Source: DASYSL01 sp036003365 | GTDB lineage: Bacteria > Eisenbacteria > RBG-16-71-46 > DASYSL01 | DNA: 23,404 bases | Assembly (NCBI GenBank): GCA_036003365.1 | Contig: DASYSL010000027.1 | Span: 1-23,404 of the forward strand | Direction of reading: 5' to 3' | Shown here: positions 13,913 through 22,103 of the stretch, in pieces | How positions within the stretch are numbered: position 1 is the first letter of the stretch | How the letters are laid out: each line of letters opens with the position of its first letter | The notes under the pieces: generated by a model | What the model was told of the DNA's origin: nothing | The model's input: the letters and a program-made list of their open reading frames with translations, nothing else | The model's database searches: none | Position numbers and translations under genes: made by a program

Positions 13913-14913
13913 CGCCGGAACAGGCCAAGTCGCTCACCGCCATCGTGCCGGTCGCGGGCGTGGGGACGCGGCTCCGGCCGCACACGCACACGACGCCGAA
14001 GGCGCTCCTGTACGTCGCGGGCAAGCCCATCCTGGCGCACATCCTGGACGATCTGCTCGCCCTCGGCGTGCGCCACCTGGTGATGGTCGTCGGCCACATG
14101 GGCGAGCGCGTCCGCGAGTACGTGGACGCGCGCTACGCGAGCACCGAGCTCGTGGTCTCCTACGCCGAGCAGAAGGAGCCGCAGGGGCTGGGCCACGCCA
14201 TCCATCTGGCCCAACCCTTGACGCCCGGCGGACCGATCCTGATCCTGCTCGGCGACACCATTTTTCGCGCCGACTTCAGCAAGCTGGTGAGCGGCACCAG
14301 CGCGATCGGCGTCAAGGCAGTGGAAGATCCGCGCCGCTTCGGCGTGGTCGAGGTGGAAGGCGGGCGCGTCAAGCGCCTGGTGGAGAAGCCCGACGTGCCG
14401 CCGTCGCATCTGGCGATCGTCGGCGTGTACTACCTGACGGAAGGGAAGCCGCTGTTCGATGCGCTGGACGAGCTGGTGCGGCGCGACCTGCGCACGCGCG
14501 GCGAGTACCAGCTCACCGACGCGCTCCAGCTGGTGATCGACCATGGTCACGAGCTCAAGACCTTTCCCGTCGAGGGCTGGTACGACTGCGGCAAGACGGA
14601 GACGCTGCTCGAGACCAATCGCCAGCTCCTGGAGCTGGCGGGCGGGGCGCCGACCGTGCCCGGCTCCGTGGTGCTGCCGCCGGTGGCCATCGAGCCCGGG
14701 GCCGAGATCGTGAACAGCGTCGTCGGCCCGCACGTCTCGATCGCCACCGGCACGGTGGTGAAGAACTGTGTGGTGCGCAACTCGATCATCAATCCCCACG
14801 CCCGCGTCGAGAACATCCTCCTCGAGGAGTCCTTGGTGGGAGAGAACGCGGTGGCACAGGGGGTGTTCCAGAGTCTCAACGTGGGAGATTCCTCGGAGGT
14901 GCGATTCCTGTGA
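13909..14913 (+). CDS. Sugar-1-phosphate nucleotidyltransferase (long RmlA-like, with left-handed beta-helix)
   Basis: This family makes NDP-sugars, commonly dTDP-glucose or UDP-glucose, from a sugar-1-phosphate and an NTP. The protein has 334 residues. The N-terminal nucleotide-binding signature VPVAGVGTRLRPHTHTTPKAL (13-33) includes Lys31. LLGDTIF, GVVEVEGGRVKRLVEKPD and the GWYDCGKTETLLETNR block follow. From about residue 240 there is a hexapeptide-repeat-like tail (AIEPGAEIVNSVVGPHVSI, GTVVKNCVVRNSII) ending NVGDSSEVRF, as in long-type glucose-1-phosphate thymidylyltransferases. The TTG start overlaps the isomerase stop (TTGA). The exact sugar and nucleotide are uncertain, so no symbol is given. 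It probably feeds LPS or other surface glycans. Confidence 0.88.
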   Translation: MTPEQAKSLTAIVPVAGVGTRLRPHTHTTPKALLYVAGKPILAHILDDLLALGVRHLVMVVGHMGERVREYVDARYASTELVVSYAEQKEPQGLGHAIHLAQPLTPGGPILILLGDTIFRADFSKLVSGTSAIGVKAVEDPRRFGVVEVEGGRVKRLVEKPDVPPSHLAIVGVYYLTEGKPLFDALDELVRRDLRTRGEYQLTDALQLVIDHGHELKTFPVEGWYDCGKTETLLETNRQLLELAGGAPTVPGSVVLPPVAIEPGAEIVNSVVGPHVSIATGTVVKNCVVRNSIINPHARVENILLEESLVGENAVAQGVFQSLNVGDSSEVRFL

Positions 14914-16121
14914 GCTCGATGACTTCGAAGACCGAATCGCCGACGGCGCCCGCGCCGCGGCCTGCGAGCGGCCGCGAGACGGCGCGCGCGTACCTGTTCA
15001 CCTCCGAGTCGGTGACCGAAGGCCACCCGGACAAGATCGCCGACCAGATCTCCGACGGCGTGCTCGACGCGCTCATCGCGCAGGACCCGATGAGCCGCGT
15101 GGCCTGCGAAGTGCTGGTCACCACCGGCCTCGCCTTCGTGGCCGGTGAGATCTCGAGCAAGGGCTATGTCGAGATCCCGCGCCTGGTGCGCCAGATCATC
15201 GGCGACATCGGCTACGACAGCGCCGAGTACGGCTTCGACAGCCACACCTGCGCGGTGATCACCGCCATCGACGACCAGTCGGGCGACATCGCCATGGGCG
15301 TCGACAAGGGGGGCGCCGGCGACCAGGGCTTGATGTTCGGCTACGCCTGCAGCGAAACCAAGGAGCTCATGCCGCTGCCCATCATGCTGGCGCACCGGCT
15401 GACCCGAAAGCTGTCCGAGGTGCGTCGCTCGGGCGCGCTTCCGTACCTGCGTCCTGACGGCAAGAGCCAGGTGACGGTGGAGTACGAAGGCACGAGGCCG
15501 GTGCGCATCGACACCGTCGTGCTCTCGACCCAGCACCACGCCGACGTCAAGCAGGAGCAGATCGCCGCCGACTTGAAGGAGCACGTGACGCGCTCGGTGC
15601 TGCCGGGCGAGCTGATCGATGCCAAGCGGCCGATCAAGTACTACATCAACCCGACCGGACAGTTCGTGAAGGGCGGCCCCATGGCCGATACTGGACTGAC
15701 TGGACGGAAAATCATTGCCGACACCTACGGCGGCGTGGGCTCGCACGGCGGCGGCGCCTTCAGCGGCAAGGACCCCACCAAGGTCGACCGCTCGGCCTCG
15801 TACGCGGCGCGCTGGATCGCCAAGAATCTCGTGGCCGCCGAGCTGTGCGAGCGCTGCGAGATCCAGATCGCTTACGCCATCGGCGAGCCCGATCCGGTCA
15901 GTGTCATGGTCAACACCTGGGGCACCGGCCAGCTCCCGGATACCGAGCTGACGCGCCGCGTGCTCGCGGTCTTCGACTTGAAACCCCTGTCCATCATTCG
16001 TGACTTGAACCTTCGCCGCCCCATCTTCAAGAAGACGGCGGCCTACGGCCACTTCGGCCGCGAAGAAGACGGATTCACGTGGGAGAAGACCGACCGCGTG
16101 GACGATCTCAAGAGAGGATGA
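14910..16121 (+). CDS. metK: S-adenosylmethionine synthetase
   Basis: MetK makes SAM from methionine and ATP. The protein has 403 residues. Family signatures are intact: TSESVTEGHPDKIADQISD near the N-terminus, GVDKGGAGDQGLMFGYAC, the flexible-loop region around LPYLRPDGKSQVTVEY, GGPMADTGLTGRKIIADTYG and GGGAFSGKDPTKVDRSASY. The GTG start overlaps the previous stop (GTGA) and has GGAGG at 14895-14899, ten bases upstream; an ATG three codons in is possible. About 25 leading residues (rich in Ser, Pro and Ala) precede the conserved core and look variable. No SAM riboswitch is possible upstream, as there is no leader. Confidence 0.98.
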   Translation: MSSMTSKTESPTAPAPRPASGRETARAYLFTSESVTEGHPDKIADQISDGVLDALIAQDPMSRVACEVLVTTGLAFVAGEISSKGYVEIPRLVRQIIGDIGYDSAEYGFDSHTCAVITAIDDQSGDIAMGVDKGGAGDQGLMFGYACSETKELMPLPIMLAHRLTRKLSEVRRSGALPYLRPDGKSQVTVEYEGTRPVRIDTVVLSTQHHADVKQEQIAADLKEHVTRSVLPGELIDAKRPIKYYINPTGQFVKGGPMADTGLTGRKIIADTYGGVGSHGGGAFSGKDPTKVDRSASYAARWIAKNLVAAELCERCEIQIAYAIGEPDPVSVMVNTWGTGQLPDTELTRRVLAVFDLKPLSIIRDLNLRRPIFKKTAAYGHFGREEDGFTWEKTDRVDDLKRG

Positions 16122-16126
16122 GCCTG

Positions 16127-17407
16127 ATGACCGCCTCCGCCGTGAAGCCCGAGAAGCACGACGTCGCCCGCCTCGAACTCGCCCCCGAGGGCAAGCGCAA
16201 GATCGAGTGGGCCGGGCGCCAGATGCCGGTGCTGGCCGCGATCCGCGAGCGCTTCGAGAAGGAGAAGCCGCTCAAGGGCGCGCGCATCGCCGCCTGTTTG
16301 CACGTGACCTCGGAGACCGCGAACCTCATGCGCACGCTGGCGGCGGGTGGAGCCGACATCGCGCTCTGCGGCTCGAACCCGCTCTCGACCACGGATGAGG
16401 TGGCGGCCTCGCTGGTGGCCGATTACGGCATCGCCACCTTCGCCATCAAGGGCGAAGATCACGAGACCTACTACCGTCACATCGAGCAGGCGATCGCGTT
16501 CGCGCCCACCATCACCATGGACGACGGCTGCGATCTCGTGAGCACCCTGCACGCCAAGCACCAGGACCTGGTGAAGGCGGTGATCGGCGGCACCGAGGAG
16601 ACCACGACCGGAGTCACGCGCCTGCGCGCGATGGCGGCCGACAAGGCGCTCCAGTATCCGGTGATCGCCATCAACGACGCCGACACCAAGCACCTGTTCG
16701 ACAACCGCTACGGCACCGGCCAGAGCACGCTCGACGGCATTCTGCGTGCCACCAACATGCTGCTCGCCGGCTCGACCGTGGTGGTCGCGGGCTACGGCTG
16801 GTGCGGACGCGGCGTGGCCACGCGCGCCCGCGGCATGGGCGCCATCGTGCTGGTCACCGAGATCGATCCGGTGAAAGCCCTCGAGGCGGCGATGGACGGC
16901 TTCGAGGTCGTGACCATGGCGGAGGCGGCGCCGCGCGGCGACCTCTTCGTCACCCTCACCGGCAACCGCTCGGTCATCCGCCGCGAGCACTTCGATCGCA
17001 TGAAGGATGGCGCGGTGGTGTGCAACTCGGGCCACTTCAACGTCGAGCTCGACCTGCCGGCACTCTCCGAGATGTCGAGCGAGAAGCGCCTGGCGCGTCC
17101 GTTCGTCGACGAGTACGCGCTGCCCAGCGGGCGCCGCGTGTTCGTGCTGGCCGAAGGCCGGCTCATCAACCTGGCCGCCGCCGAGGGCCATCCCGCCTCG
17201 GTCATGGACATGTCGTTCGCCAACCAGGCGCTGTCGGTGGAGTTCCTGAAGAAGAACGCGGGTGGGCTCGGGCGAGAGGTCATCCCGGTTCCGGTCGACG
17301 TCGACCGCGAAGTGGCCCGTCTCAAGCTCGCGGCCATGCGCATCACGATCGACACCCTCACGCCCGAGCAGAAGGCGTATCTCGCTTCGTGGAGCGAGGG
17401 CACCTAG
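16127..17407 (+). CDS. ahcY: S-adenosylhomocysteine hydrolase, short archaeal/Thermotoga-like form
   Basis: AhcY splits S-adenosylhomocysteine into adenosine and homocysteine, relieving inhibition of methyltransferases. AGAGAGG at 16111-16117 favours ATG 16127; ATG 16118, overlapping the metK stop, is an alternative three codons longer. The protein has 426 residues. Substrate and catalytic positions are seen in LHVTSETANL (His59), MDDGCD, GGTEETTTGV and NDADTKHLFDNRYGTGQS. The NAD site is VVAGYGWCGRGVA (219-231), and SGHFNVELD follows. The protein ends LTPEQKAYLASWSEGT and lacks the long C-terminal tail with the Lys-Tyr NAD contacts of the eukaryotic/proteobacterial type. Archaeal relatives of this short class can act on S-inosylhomocysteine, so substrate preference is open. 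Its place after metK fits the SAM cycle. Confidence 0.95.
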   Translation: MTASAVKPEKHDVARLELAPEGKRKIEWAGRQMPVLAAIRERFEKEKPLKGARIAACLHVTSETANLMRTLAAGGADIALCGSNPLSTTDEVAASLVADYGIATFAIKGEDHETYYRHIEQAIAFAPTITMDDGCDLVSTLHAKHQDLVKAVIGGTEETTTGVTRLRAMAADKALQYPVIAINDADTKHLFDNRYGTGQSTLDGILRATNMLLAGSTVVVAGYGWCGRGVATRARGMGAIVLVTEIDPVKALEAAMDGFEVVTMAEAAPRGDLFVTLTGNRSVIRREHFDRMKDGAVVCNSGHFNVELDLPALSEMSSEKRLARPFVDEYALPSGRRVFVLAEGRLINLAAAEGHPASVMDMSFANQALSVEFLKKNAGGLGREVIPVPVDVDREVARLKLAAMRITIDTLTPEQKAYLASWSEGT

Positions 17408-17450
17408 AGTAAGCTCGTCGTTTCCGCGCCCCCGCAGGAGGCGGAGGTCC
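17408..17450. other. Short gap before ftsK with tandem Shine-Dalgarno sites
   Basis: AGGAGG at 17436-17441 is nine bases before the ftsK ATG, and a second GGAGG at 17443-17447 is three bases before it. The first is well placed. TAGAGT at 17405-17410 resembles a -10 box but has no convincing -35, so I do not call a promoter. No terminator hairpin is visible after ahcY. Confidence 0.45.
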
Positions 17451-19871
17451 ATGTCCTGGTTGCCCCAGCTGTCGGAGCGCCGACAGCGGCAGGTGCTGGG
17501 CGTTCTGCTCGTGGCGTTGACGGGATTGGTGGCGGCGAGCCTGTCGAGCTACCGCGCGCCCATCCTCGGTGCGCGCCCCTGGGCCGAGTCCAACGCATCC
17601 GGCCCGGTCGGCGCTTGGCTCGCACATCTCCTGGTCGGCTGGCTCGGCATCATGGCCGCGTGGGGCGTCGTCCTCGCCCTGGGCACTGCCGGCTGGAACC
17701 GTCTGCGCGGCTCCGCGCCCAAGCCGCTCGTGGTGCGCTCGGCCGCCCTCGCGCTCCTCACCCTCGAAGCATTGGCCCTGATCGGCCTCGCCGGCCCGCG
17801 CTCGCTCGCCTGGTCGGGATCGGTGGGGCAGGGGCTCGCCCATGGCGTGCGCTCGGCCCTGGGCGCCACCGGCGGCGCCATCGCGCTCGTCGCGCTCTTC
17901 GTGGTCACCCTCCTGGTCATGAGCGAGCTCGGCTTCTCGGCCATCTCCACTCTATGGTCGTGGTTCGTGAAGGAGCCGTCGCAGACCTTGTGGGACCGCA
18001 TGCGCGGCAAGACCGAGGCCGAAGAGGTGGAAGCGACTCCCGCCGCGGCAGCGCCCGCGCGCGCGCGCAAAGCGACCGCCTCGGCCGGCGCGGGGGCCAA
18101 CGGCGCGGCTGGGGCCGCGGTCCCGGCGGCTCCGGCGCGCGCACTCGTGGCCACCAATCCGCGCATCGTGACGCCGCAGGCCATCGAGACCTTGCCCGAG
18201 ACGACCAAGGACAAAGACAAGTCGGCGAAGGACGAGAAGCGCGTGAGCGTGAAGGCGGCGACGGCCAAGAAGGAAGCGGCCGCGGCGCGCGACCACGAGA
18301 ACGGCGCCAAGCCGGGGGCCACCGAGGTGGAGGAGAAGGCCGCCGCATCGCCCGCGCCATCGCCGCCGCGCGAAGCCAAGGTGGAGACGGCGCCGCCGAT
18401 GTCGGGGGTGCCCTACACGGGCGAGCTTCCGCCCATCGACATCCTCGAGCCCATCACCGACGCCGCCGTGCGCATCTCCGAGACGGAGCTCAAGGCCGAG
18501 GCTCAGCTTCTCGGCCAGAAGCTCTCTGACTTCGGCATTCGCGGCGCGGTCACCGAGGTGCACCCGGGACCGGTCGTGACCACCTTCGAGTTCGAGCCGG
18601 CGCCGGGCATCAAGGTCAACCAGATCACCAGCCGCGAGGACGACCTGGCCCTGGCCATGAAGGCCCAACGCATCCGCATCATGGCCCCGATTCCGGGCAA
18701 GGGCACGGTGGGGGTCGAAATCCCGAACCGGACGCCGCGCAAGGTGTACCTGAGAGAGGTGCTCACCTCCGAGGGCTACCGCCGCCCGCAGGCCTATCTC
18801 AAATTCGCTCTGGGGGTGGACGTCAACGGCAACCCGGTGGGAGCCGACCTCACGCGCATGCCGCATCTTCTGGTGGCCGGCGCGACCGGGTCCGGAAAGA
18901 GCGTCTATTTGAACGTGCTCGTCACGAGCCTCCTGTTCGGCAAGGGTCCCGACGAGCTCCGCTTCCTCATGATCGACCCCAAGATGATCGAGCTGACCGC
19001 GTACAACGGCGTCCCGCACCTCTTGATGCCGGTGATCACGGAGGCCAAGAAGGCGGCCAAGTCGCTGCGCTGGGCGGTGGGCGAGATGGAGCGCCGCTAC
19101 CGCCTGCTGGCCACGTGCGGGGCGCGTAACATCGAGGGCTTCAACGACAAGATCAACGGCCCGCGCCCGCCCACCGGGCAGGATGGCGAGCCCTTGGCCA
19201 AGCTGCCGTACATCGTGATCCTGGTCGACGAGCTGGCCGACCTCATGCTCACCATGCCGGTCGAGATGGAGGAGCCGATCGGCCGCCTGGCGCAGATGGC
19301 GCGCGCCGTCGGCATCCATCTCGTGCTGGCCACGCAGCGCCCGTCGGTGGACGTGCTCACCGGCGTCATCAAGGCGAACTTCCCGTCGCGGATCGCGTTC
19401 CAGGTGTCGTCGAAGACCGACAGCCGCACCATCCTGGACATGAACGGCGCCGAGAACCTCCTCGGCATGGGCGACATGCTCTATCTTCCCGCCGGCAAGG
19501 CTGAGCCTCTGCGCGTGCACGCGCCGTACGTCGCCGAGGGCGAGGTCGGCCACGTGGCCGACTTCTGGCGCGAGCAGGCGCCCCAGGCGCCGACGGTGGC
19601 GGGCGGCCTCGAGGAGGCGCTCGAGCGCGTGGCCGAGAGCGCGGACGACGAGGACGACGACGAGCTGGTGCCCGAGGCGGTGCGCCTCGTGGTGCTGCAC
19701 CAGCAGGGCTCGACGTCGCTCCTGCAGCGCCGTCTCAAGGTGGGCTATTCGCGGGCCTCGCGACTCATGGACAAGCTCGAGTCCATGGGCGTGGTCGGCC
19801 CCTTCATGGGATCGAAGGCGAGGGAGGTGCTGGTGGACGAGACCTATCTCGAGGAGCACAACCTCCGATGA
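17451..19871 (+). CDS. ftsK: DNA translocase FtsK/SpoIIIE
   Basis: FtsK is a septum-anchored hexameric DNA pump that clears and aligns chromosome termini during division. The protein has 806 residues. Four hydrophobic segments are seen at about 14-32, 56-80, 95-114 and 137-158. A linker (about 185-320) rich in Ala, Lys, Glu and Pro follows. The motor contains the alpha/beta domain (ITDAAVRISETELKAEAQLL onward), Walker A GATGSGKS (477-484) and Walker B VILVDELADLM with Asp593. ATQRPSVDVLTGVIKANFPSRI and GMGDMLYLPAG are also present. The C-terminal gamma winged helix (about 735-795), with LLQRRLKVGYSRASRLMDKLE, would read chromosomal polarity sequences. The size and linker length match SpoIIIE-like forms rather than the 1329-residue E. 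coli FtsK. It overlaps the next gene by ATGA. Confidence 0.97.
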   Translation: MSWLPQLSERRQRQVLGVLLVALTGLVAASLSSYRAPILGARPWAESNASGPVGAWLAHLLVGWLGIMAAWGVVLALGTAGWNRLRGSAPKPLVVRSAALALLTLEALALIGLAGPRSLAWSGSVGQGLAHGVRSALGATGGAIALVALFVVTLLVMSELGFSAISTLWSWFVKEPSQTLWDRMRGKTEAEEVEATPAAAAPARARKATASAGAGANGAAGAAVPAAPARALVATNPRIVTPQAIETLPETTKDKDKSAKDEKRVSVKAATAKKEAAAARDHENGAKPGATEVEEKAAASPAPSPPREAKVETAPPMSGVPYTGELPPIDILEPITDAAVRISETELKAEAQLLGQKLSDFGIRGAVTEVHPGPVVTTFEFEPAPGIKVNQITSREDDLALAMKAQRIRIMAPIPGKGTVGVEIPNRTPRKVYLREVLTSEGYRRPQAYLKFALGVDVNGNPVGADLTRMPHLLVAGATGSGKSVYLNVLVTSLLFGKGPDELRFLMIDPKMIELTAYNGVPHLLMPVITEAKKAAKSLRWAVGEMERRYRLLATCGARNIEGFNDKINGPRPPTGQDGEPLAKLPYIVILVDELADLMLTMPVEMEEPIGRLAQMARAVGIHLVLATQRPSVDVLTGVIKANFPSRIAFQVSSKTDSRTILDMNGAENLLGMGDMLYLPAGKAEPLRVHAPYVAEGEVGHVADFWREQAPQAPTVAGGLEEALERVAESADDEDDDELVPEAVRLVVLHQQGSTSLLQRRLKVGYSRASRLMDKLESMGVVGPFMGSKAREVLVDETYLEEHNLR

Positions 19872-20680
19872 GAGGCAGGACCACGGCGCGTCACGCGGCT
19901 CTCGTTCTCGCGGCCCTCGCGTGCCTGGTCATGGGCGTGGGGAAGGCGCGGGCTGACAAGAAGCCGCTGCCGGAGAGCAATCTCGCGCTCCTCGATCACG
20001 CCATCACGGCCACCGCGCGCACGCTGGTCAAGCGCGCGCCCATCTCCTCCGGCGCCAAGATCGCGCTCGAGAAGATGCCCGAGGGCTCGATGCATCCGGT
20101 GGCCCAGCGCGCCATGCTGGGCGCGCTCACCGACCAGCGCATCGAGGTCACGGAAGTGGACGCTCCGGCGCCCGGCATCCATGCGCCGTCGAGCGCGGCT
20201 CCCTCGGCGGCCATGCCCGACAGCATCGCCAAGGGCACCATCGAGCAGCAGTTCGCGTGGCGCCGTGAGCACAAGAGCGACCCGGTGATCGACTCCACGC
20301 CCTCGGAAGGCACGGCGGCACTCACCGAGCAGGGTGACCTGCCACTGCTCGTCATCTCGCTCGACGAGTCGCGCGTCGACTACCCGCGCCTCTTCCGTTC
20401 CGGGCTCTTCGGCGGCATGCACGTCGAGCGCCGGGCCATCGTCACGCTCTCGGCCAAGCTCTTGCGCCCCGACACGCGCGCCGTCTACTGGGTGGGCCAG
20501 GCCGACACCTCGCTCGCCGATTACGTGCGCAAGTCCGAGGTGCCGCTGCTCGAGGACGCGGCCGTCCCCGAGACCAAGGGCACGGTGCCGCAGCAGAGCT
20601 GGCAGAAGATGGTCGAGCCGGTGCTCGTGGTCGGTCTCATCATCGGCCTGGTCAGCCTCTTCTATACCAATCGTCCGTGA
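19868..20680 (+). CDS. Uncharacterised periplasmic protein with signal peptide and C-terminal membrane anchor
   Basis: I recognise no named family. The protein has 270 residues. A signal peptide (1-29) ends ARA before Asp30. Residues 38-98 alternate helix-strand-helix-strand (LLDHAITATARTLV, AKIALEKM, VAQRAMLGALTD, IEVTEVD), a pattern reminiscent of the FlgO/CsgG/TolB-N type of fold. A low-complexity insert at about 99-152, rich in Ala, Pro and Ser, interrupts the protein. A second strand-rich part (158-222) contains LPLLVISLDESRVDYPRLF, HVERRAIVTLSAKLL and AVYWVGQADTSLADYV. The end (251-267) is a hydrophobic helix followed by YTNRP, so the bulk should be periplasmic and held in the inner membrane. 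It overlaps both ftsK (ATGA) and the bamD-like gene (GTGA), pointing to envelope biogenesis or division. The fold assignment is inference from the pattern only. Confidence 0.82.
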   Translation: MRGRTTARHAALVLAALACLVMGVGKARADKKPLPESNLALLDHAITATARTLVKRAPISSGAKIALEKMPEGSMHPVAQRAMLGALTDQRIEVTEVDAPAPGIHAPSSAAPSAAMPDSIAKGTIEQQFAWRREHKSDPVIDSTPSEGTAALTEQGDLPLLVISLDESRVDYPRLFRSGLFGGMHVERRAIVTLSAKLLRPDTRAVYWVGQADTSLADYVRKSEVPLLEDAAVPETKGTVPQQSWQKMVEPVLVVGLIIGLVSLFYTNRP

Positions 20681-21501
20681 CCTGTTTGCGCATCCGCCCG
20701 GTTGCCTGCCTCTTCCTCGCCGTGGGTCTCATCGCCGGGCTCGCTGCCGGGTGCGCCCACGCGCCGCACAAGCCCAAGACCGAGATGCCGACGAGCGACA
20801 TCCTGGCCTACGGCAGGCGGGCATTCGAGAACCACGAGTATCGCGACGCCATCGAGTTCCTGAAGGGCTACGTGACGCGCGAGCCGACGGGCGAGCAGGC
20901 GGACGAGGCGCACTATCTTCTCGGCCAGTGCTATTTCCACACCAGCGAGTGGCCGTCGGCGGCCACCGAGTTCCTGATCGTCACCAACGAGTTCGCGGGC
21001 AGCTCGCACGTGCCCGACGCTCATTATTACCTGGGGCTGTGCTACTGGAAGGAAGCGCGCGGCGCGCCGTACGACCAGGATTACACGCATCGAGCCCTCG
21101 ACGAGTTCGAGCACTTCCTCGCGCTCTATCCCGACCACCCGCGCGCCGAGGAAGTGAAGCGCGCCCGCATCGAGGCCCGCACGCGCCTGGCCGAGAAGTC
21201 GTACAACAGCGGCAAGCTCTACTTGAAGCTCGGCTACTACTCGCCGGCGCGCGAGTACTTCCAGAAGGTGCAGAGCGATTTCGCGGACACCCCGTGGTAC
21301 ACGTGGGCGATCCTCGGCGAGGCGCAGTGCTGGGCGAAGCAGCACGAGTGGGAGCAGTCGAACGCCCTGCTCGAGAAGCTGTCGCTCGCCAACCCGCCGC
21401 CGCCCGACCATGTGGCGAGCGAGGCCAAGAAGCTGGCGAACTACGTGAAGGGCCGCCTCGTGGCCTCGCGCGGCGGAGCTTCGCCCGCGTCGGCGCCGTG
21501 A
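20677..21501 (+). CDS. bamD: Outer membrane assembly lipoprotein, BamD/YfiO-like TPR protein
   Basis: BamD is the essential lipoprotein partner of BamA in outer-membrane protein insertion. The product has 274 residues, against 245 in E. coli. A lipoprotein signal ends LAAGC with Cys26. TPR-like helix pairs follow: AYGRRAFENHEYRDAIEFLKGYV, ADEAHYLLGQCYFHTSEWPSAATEFLIV, PDAHYYLGLCYWKEA and ALDEFEHFLALYPDHPRAEEV. ARTRLAEKSYNSGKLYLKLGYYSPAREYFQKV comes next, with its ending SDFADTPW. The order with LALYPDHPRAEEVKRA and the YLKLGYYSPA block is characteristic of BamD. The GTG start overlaps the previous stop and lacks its own Shine-Dalgarno. YbgF/CpoB-like proteins are the alternative, but the lipoprotein anchor and repeat pattern favour BamD. 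Confidence 0.88.
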   Translation: MTCLRIRPVACLFLAVGLIAGLAAGCAHAPHKPKTEMPTSDILAYGRRAFENHEYRDAIEFLKGYVTREPTGEQADEAHYLLGQCYFHTSEWPSAATEFLIVTNEFAGSSHVPDAHYYLGLCYWKEARGAPYDQDYTHRALDEFEHFLALYPDHPRAEEVKRARIEARTRLAEKSYNSGKLYLKLGYYSPAREYFQKVQSDFADTPWYTWAILGEAQCWAKQHEWEQSNALLEKLSLANPPPPDHVASEAKKLANYVKGRLVASRGGASPASAP

Positions 21502-22103
21502 GGCGGATCGGCATCCTCGGCGGCACGTTCGATCCGCCGCATCTCGCGCACCTCGCCGCGGCCGAAGCGGCGCGCCAGGACCTCGACCTCGACGAAGTTT
21601 GGTTCGTGCCCGCCGGCGCACCGCCACACAAGCGCGCCCGGCGTGTGAGCCCGAAGCGCGTGCGCCTGGCACTCCTGCGTGCCGCCCTCGCGGGGACGCG
21701 CGGCTTCCGCACGCGCGTGGACGAGGTCGAGCGCCGCGGCACGTCCTACACGGTGGACACGCTGGAGCGATTGAACGGCGCGCATCCCGACGTGGAGTGG
21801 TGGCTCGTGATCGGAACCGACATGCTGGCCGACCTGCCCAACTGGCGCCGCCCCGAGCGTGTGCTCGAGCTGGCCGGCGTGGCCGCCGTGCCGCGCCCCG
21901 GCTTCGCCGCGCGCTGGCCGCGCCGCTTGAGACGGCGGCGCTTCCGCGTGGTCGACATGCCGGAGCTCTCGATCTCCTCGACCGACCTGCGTGCGCGCGC
22001 CCGCCGCGGCGCTTCGATCCGTTATCTCGTGCCGCTCGGGGTCGAGCGGCTGATTCGCCGCCGCAAACTCTATGGCGCGCACTCGGGAGGCAAGCGTGCC
22101 TGA
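21498..22103 (+). CDS. nadD: Nicotinate-nucleotide adenylyltransferase
   Basis: NadD converts nicotinate mononucleotide and ATP into deamido-NAD in NAD synthesis. The protein has 201 residues. The nucleotidyltransferase motif is GILGGTFDPPHLAHL, with His15 and His18 in an HxxH arrangement. Other matches are VWFVPAGAPPHK, VDEVERRGTSYTVDTLERL, WWLVIGTDMLADLPNWRRPE and SISSTDLRARARRGASIRYLVP. Position with the GTG overlapping the bamD stop (GTGA) is unusual; in many genomes nadD lies before rsfS, which is not seen here. The C-terminus is arginine-rich (RRLRRRRFRV) in the central variable part. Confidence 0.95.
   Translation: MRRIGILGGTFDPPHLAHLAAAEAARQDLDLDEVWFVPAGAPPHKRARRVSPKRVRLALLRAALAGTRGFRTRVDEVERRGTSYTVDTLERLNGAHPDVEWWLVIGTDMLADLPNWRRPERVLELAGVAAVPRPGFAARWPRRLRRRRFRVVDMPELSISSTDLRARARRGASIRYLVPLGVERLIRRRKLYGAHSGGKRA
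22085..22090 (+). promoter_or_regulatory. Shine-Dalgarno site that fixes the methyltransferase start
   Basis: GGGAGG is five bases before GTG 22096. An earlier in-frame ATG at 22072 has no such site, so the GTG is chosen. The site lies inside nadD. Confidence 0.6.

Noticed and set aside
14881..14913. SAM riboswitch or leader before metK
   Set aside because: metK overlaps the preceding gene, leaving no untranslated leader.
18044..18370. Low-complexity Ala/Lys/Pro stretch that could signal a frameshift or repeat
   Set aside because: The frame stays open and it is the usual variable linker between the membrane part and the motor of FtsK.
17952..19859. A 635-codon open frame on the minus strand opposite ftsK
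   Set aside because: It mirrors the ftsK codon pattern and shows no domain, start context or signal; it is a shadow of ftsK.
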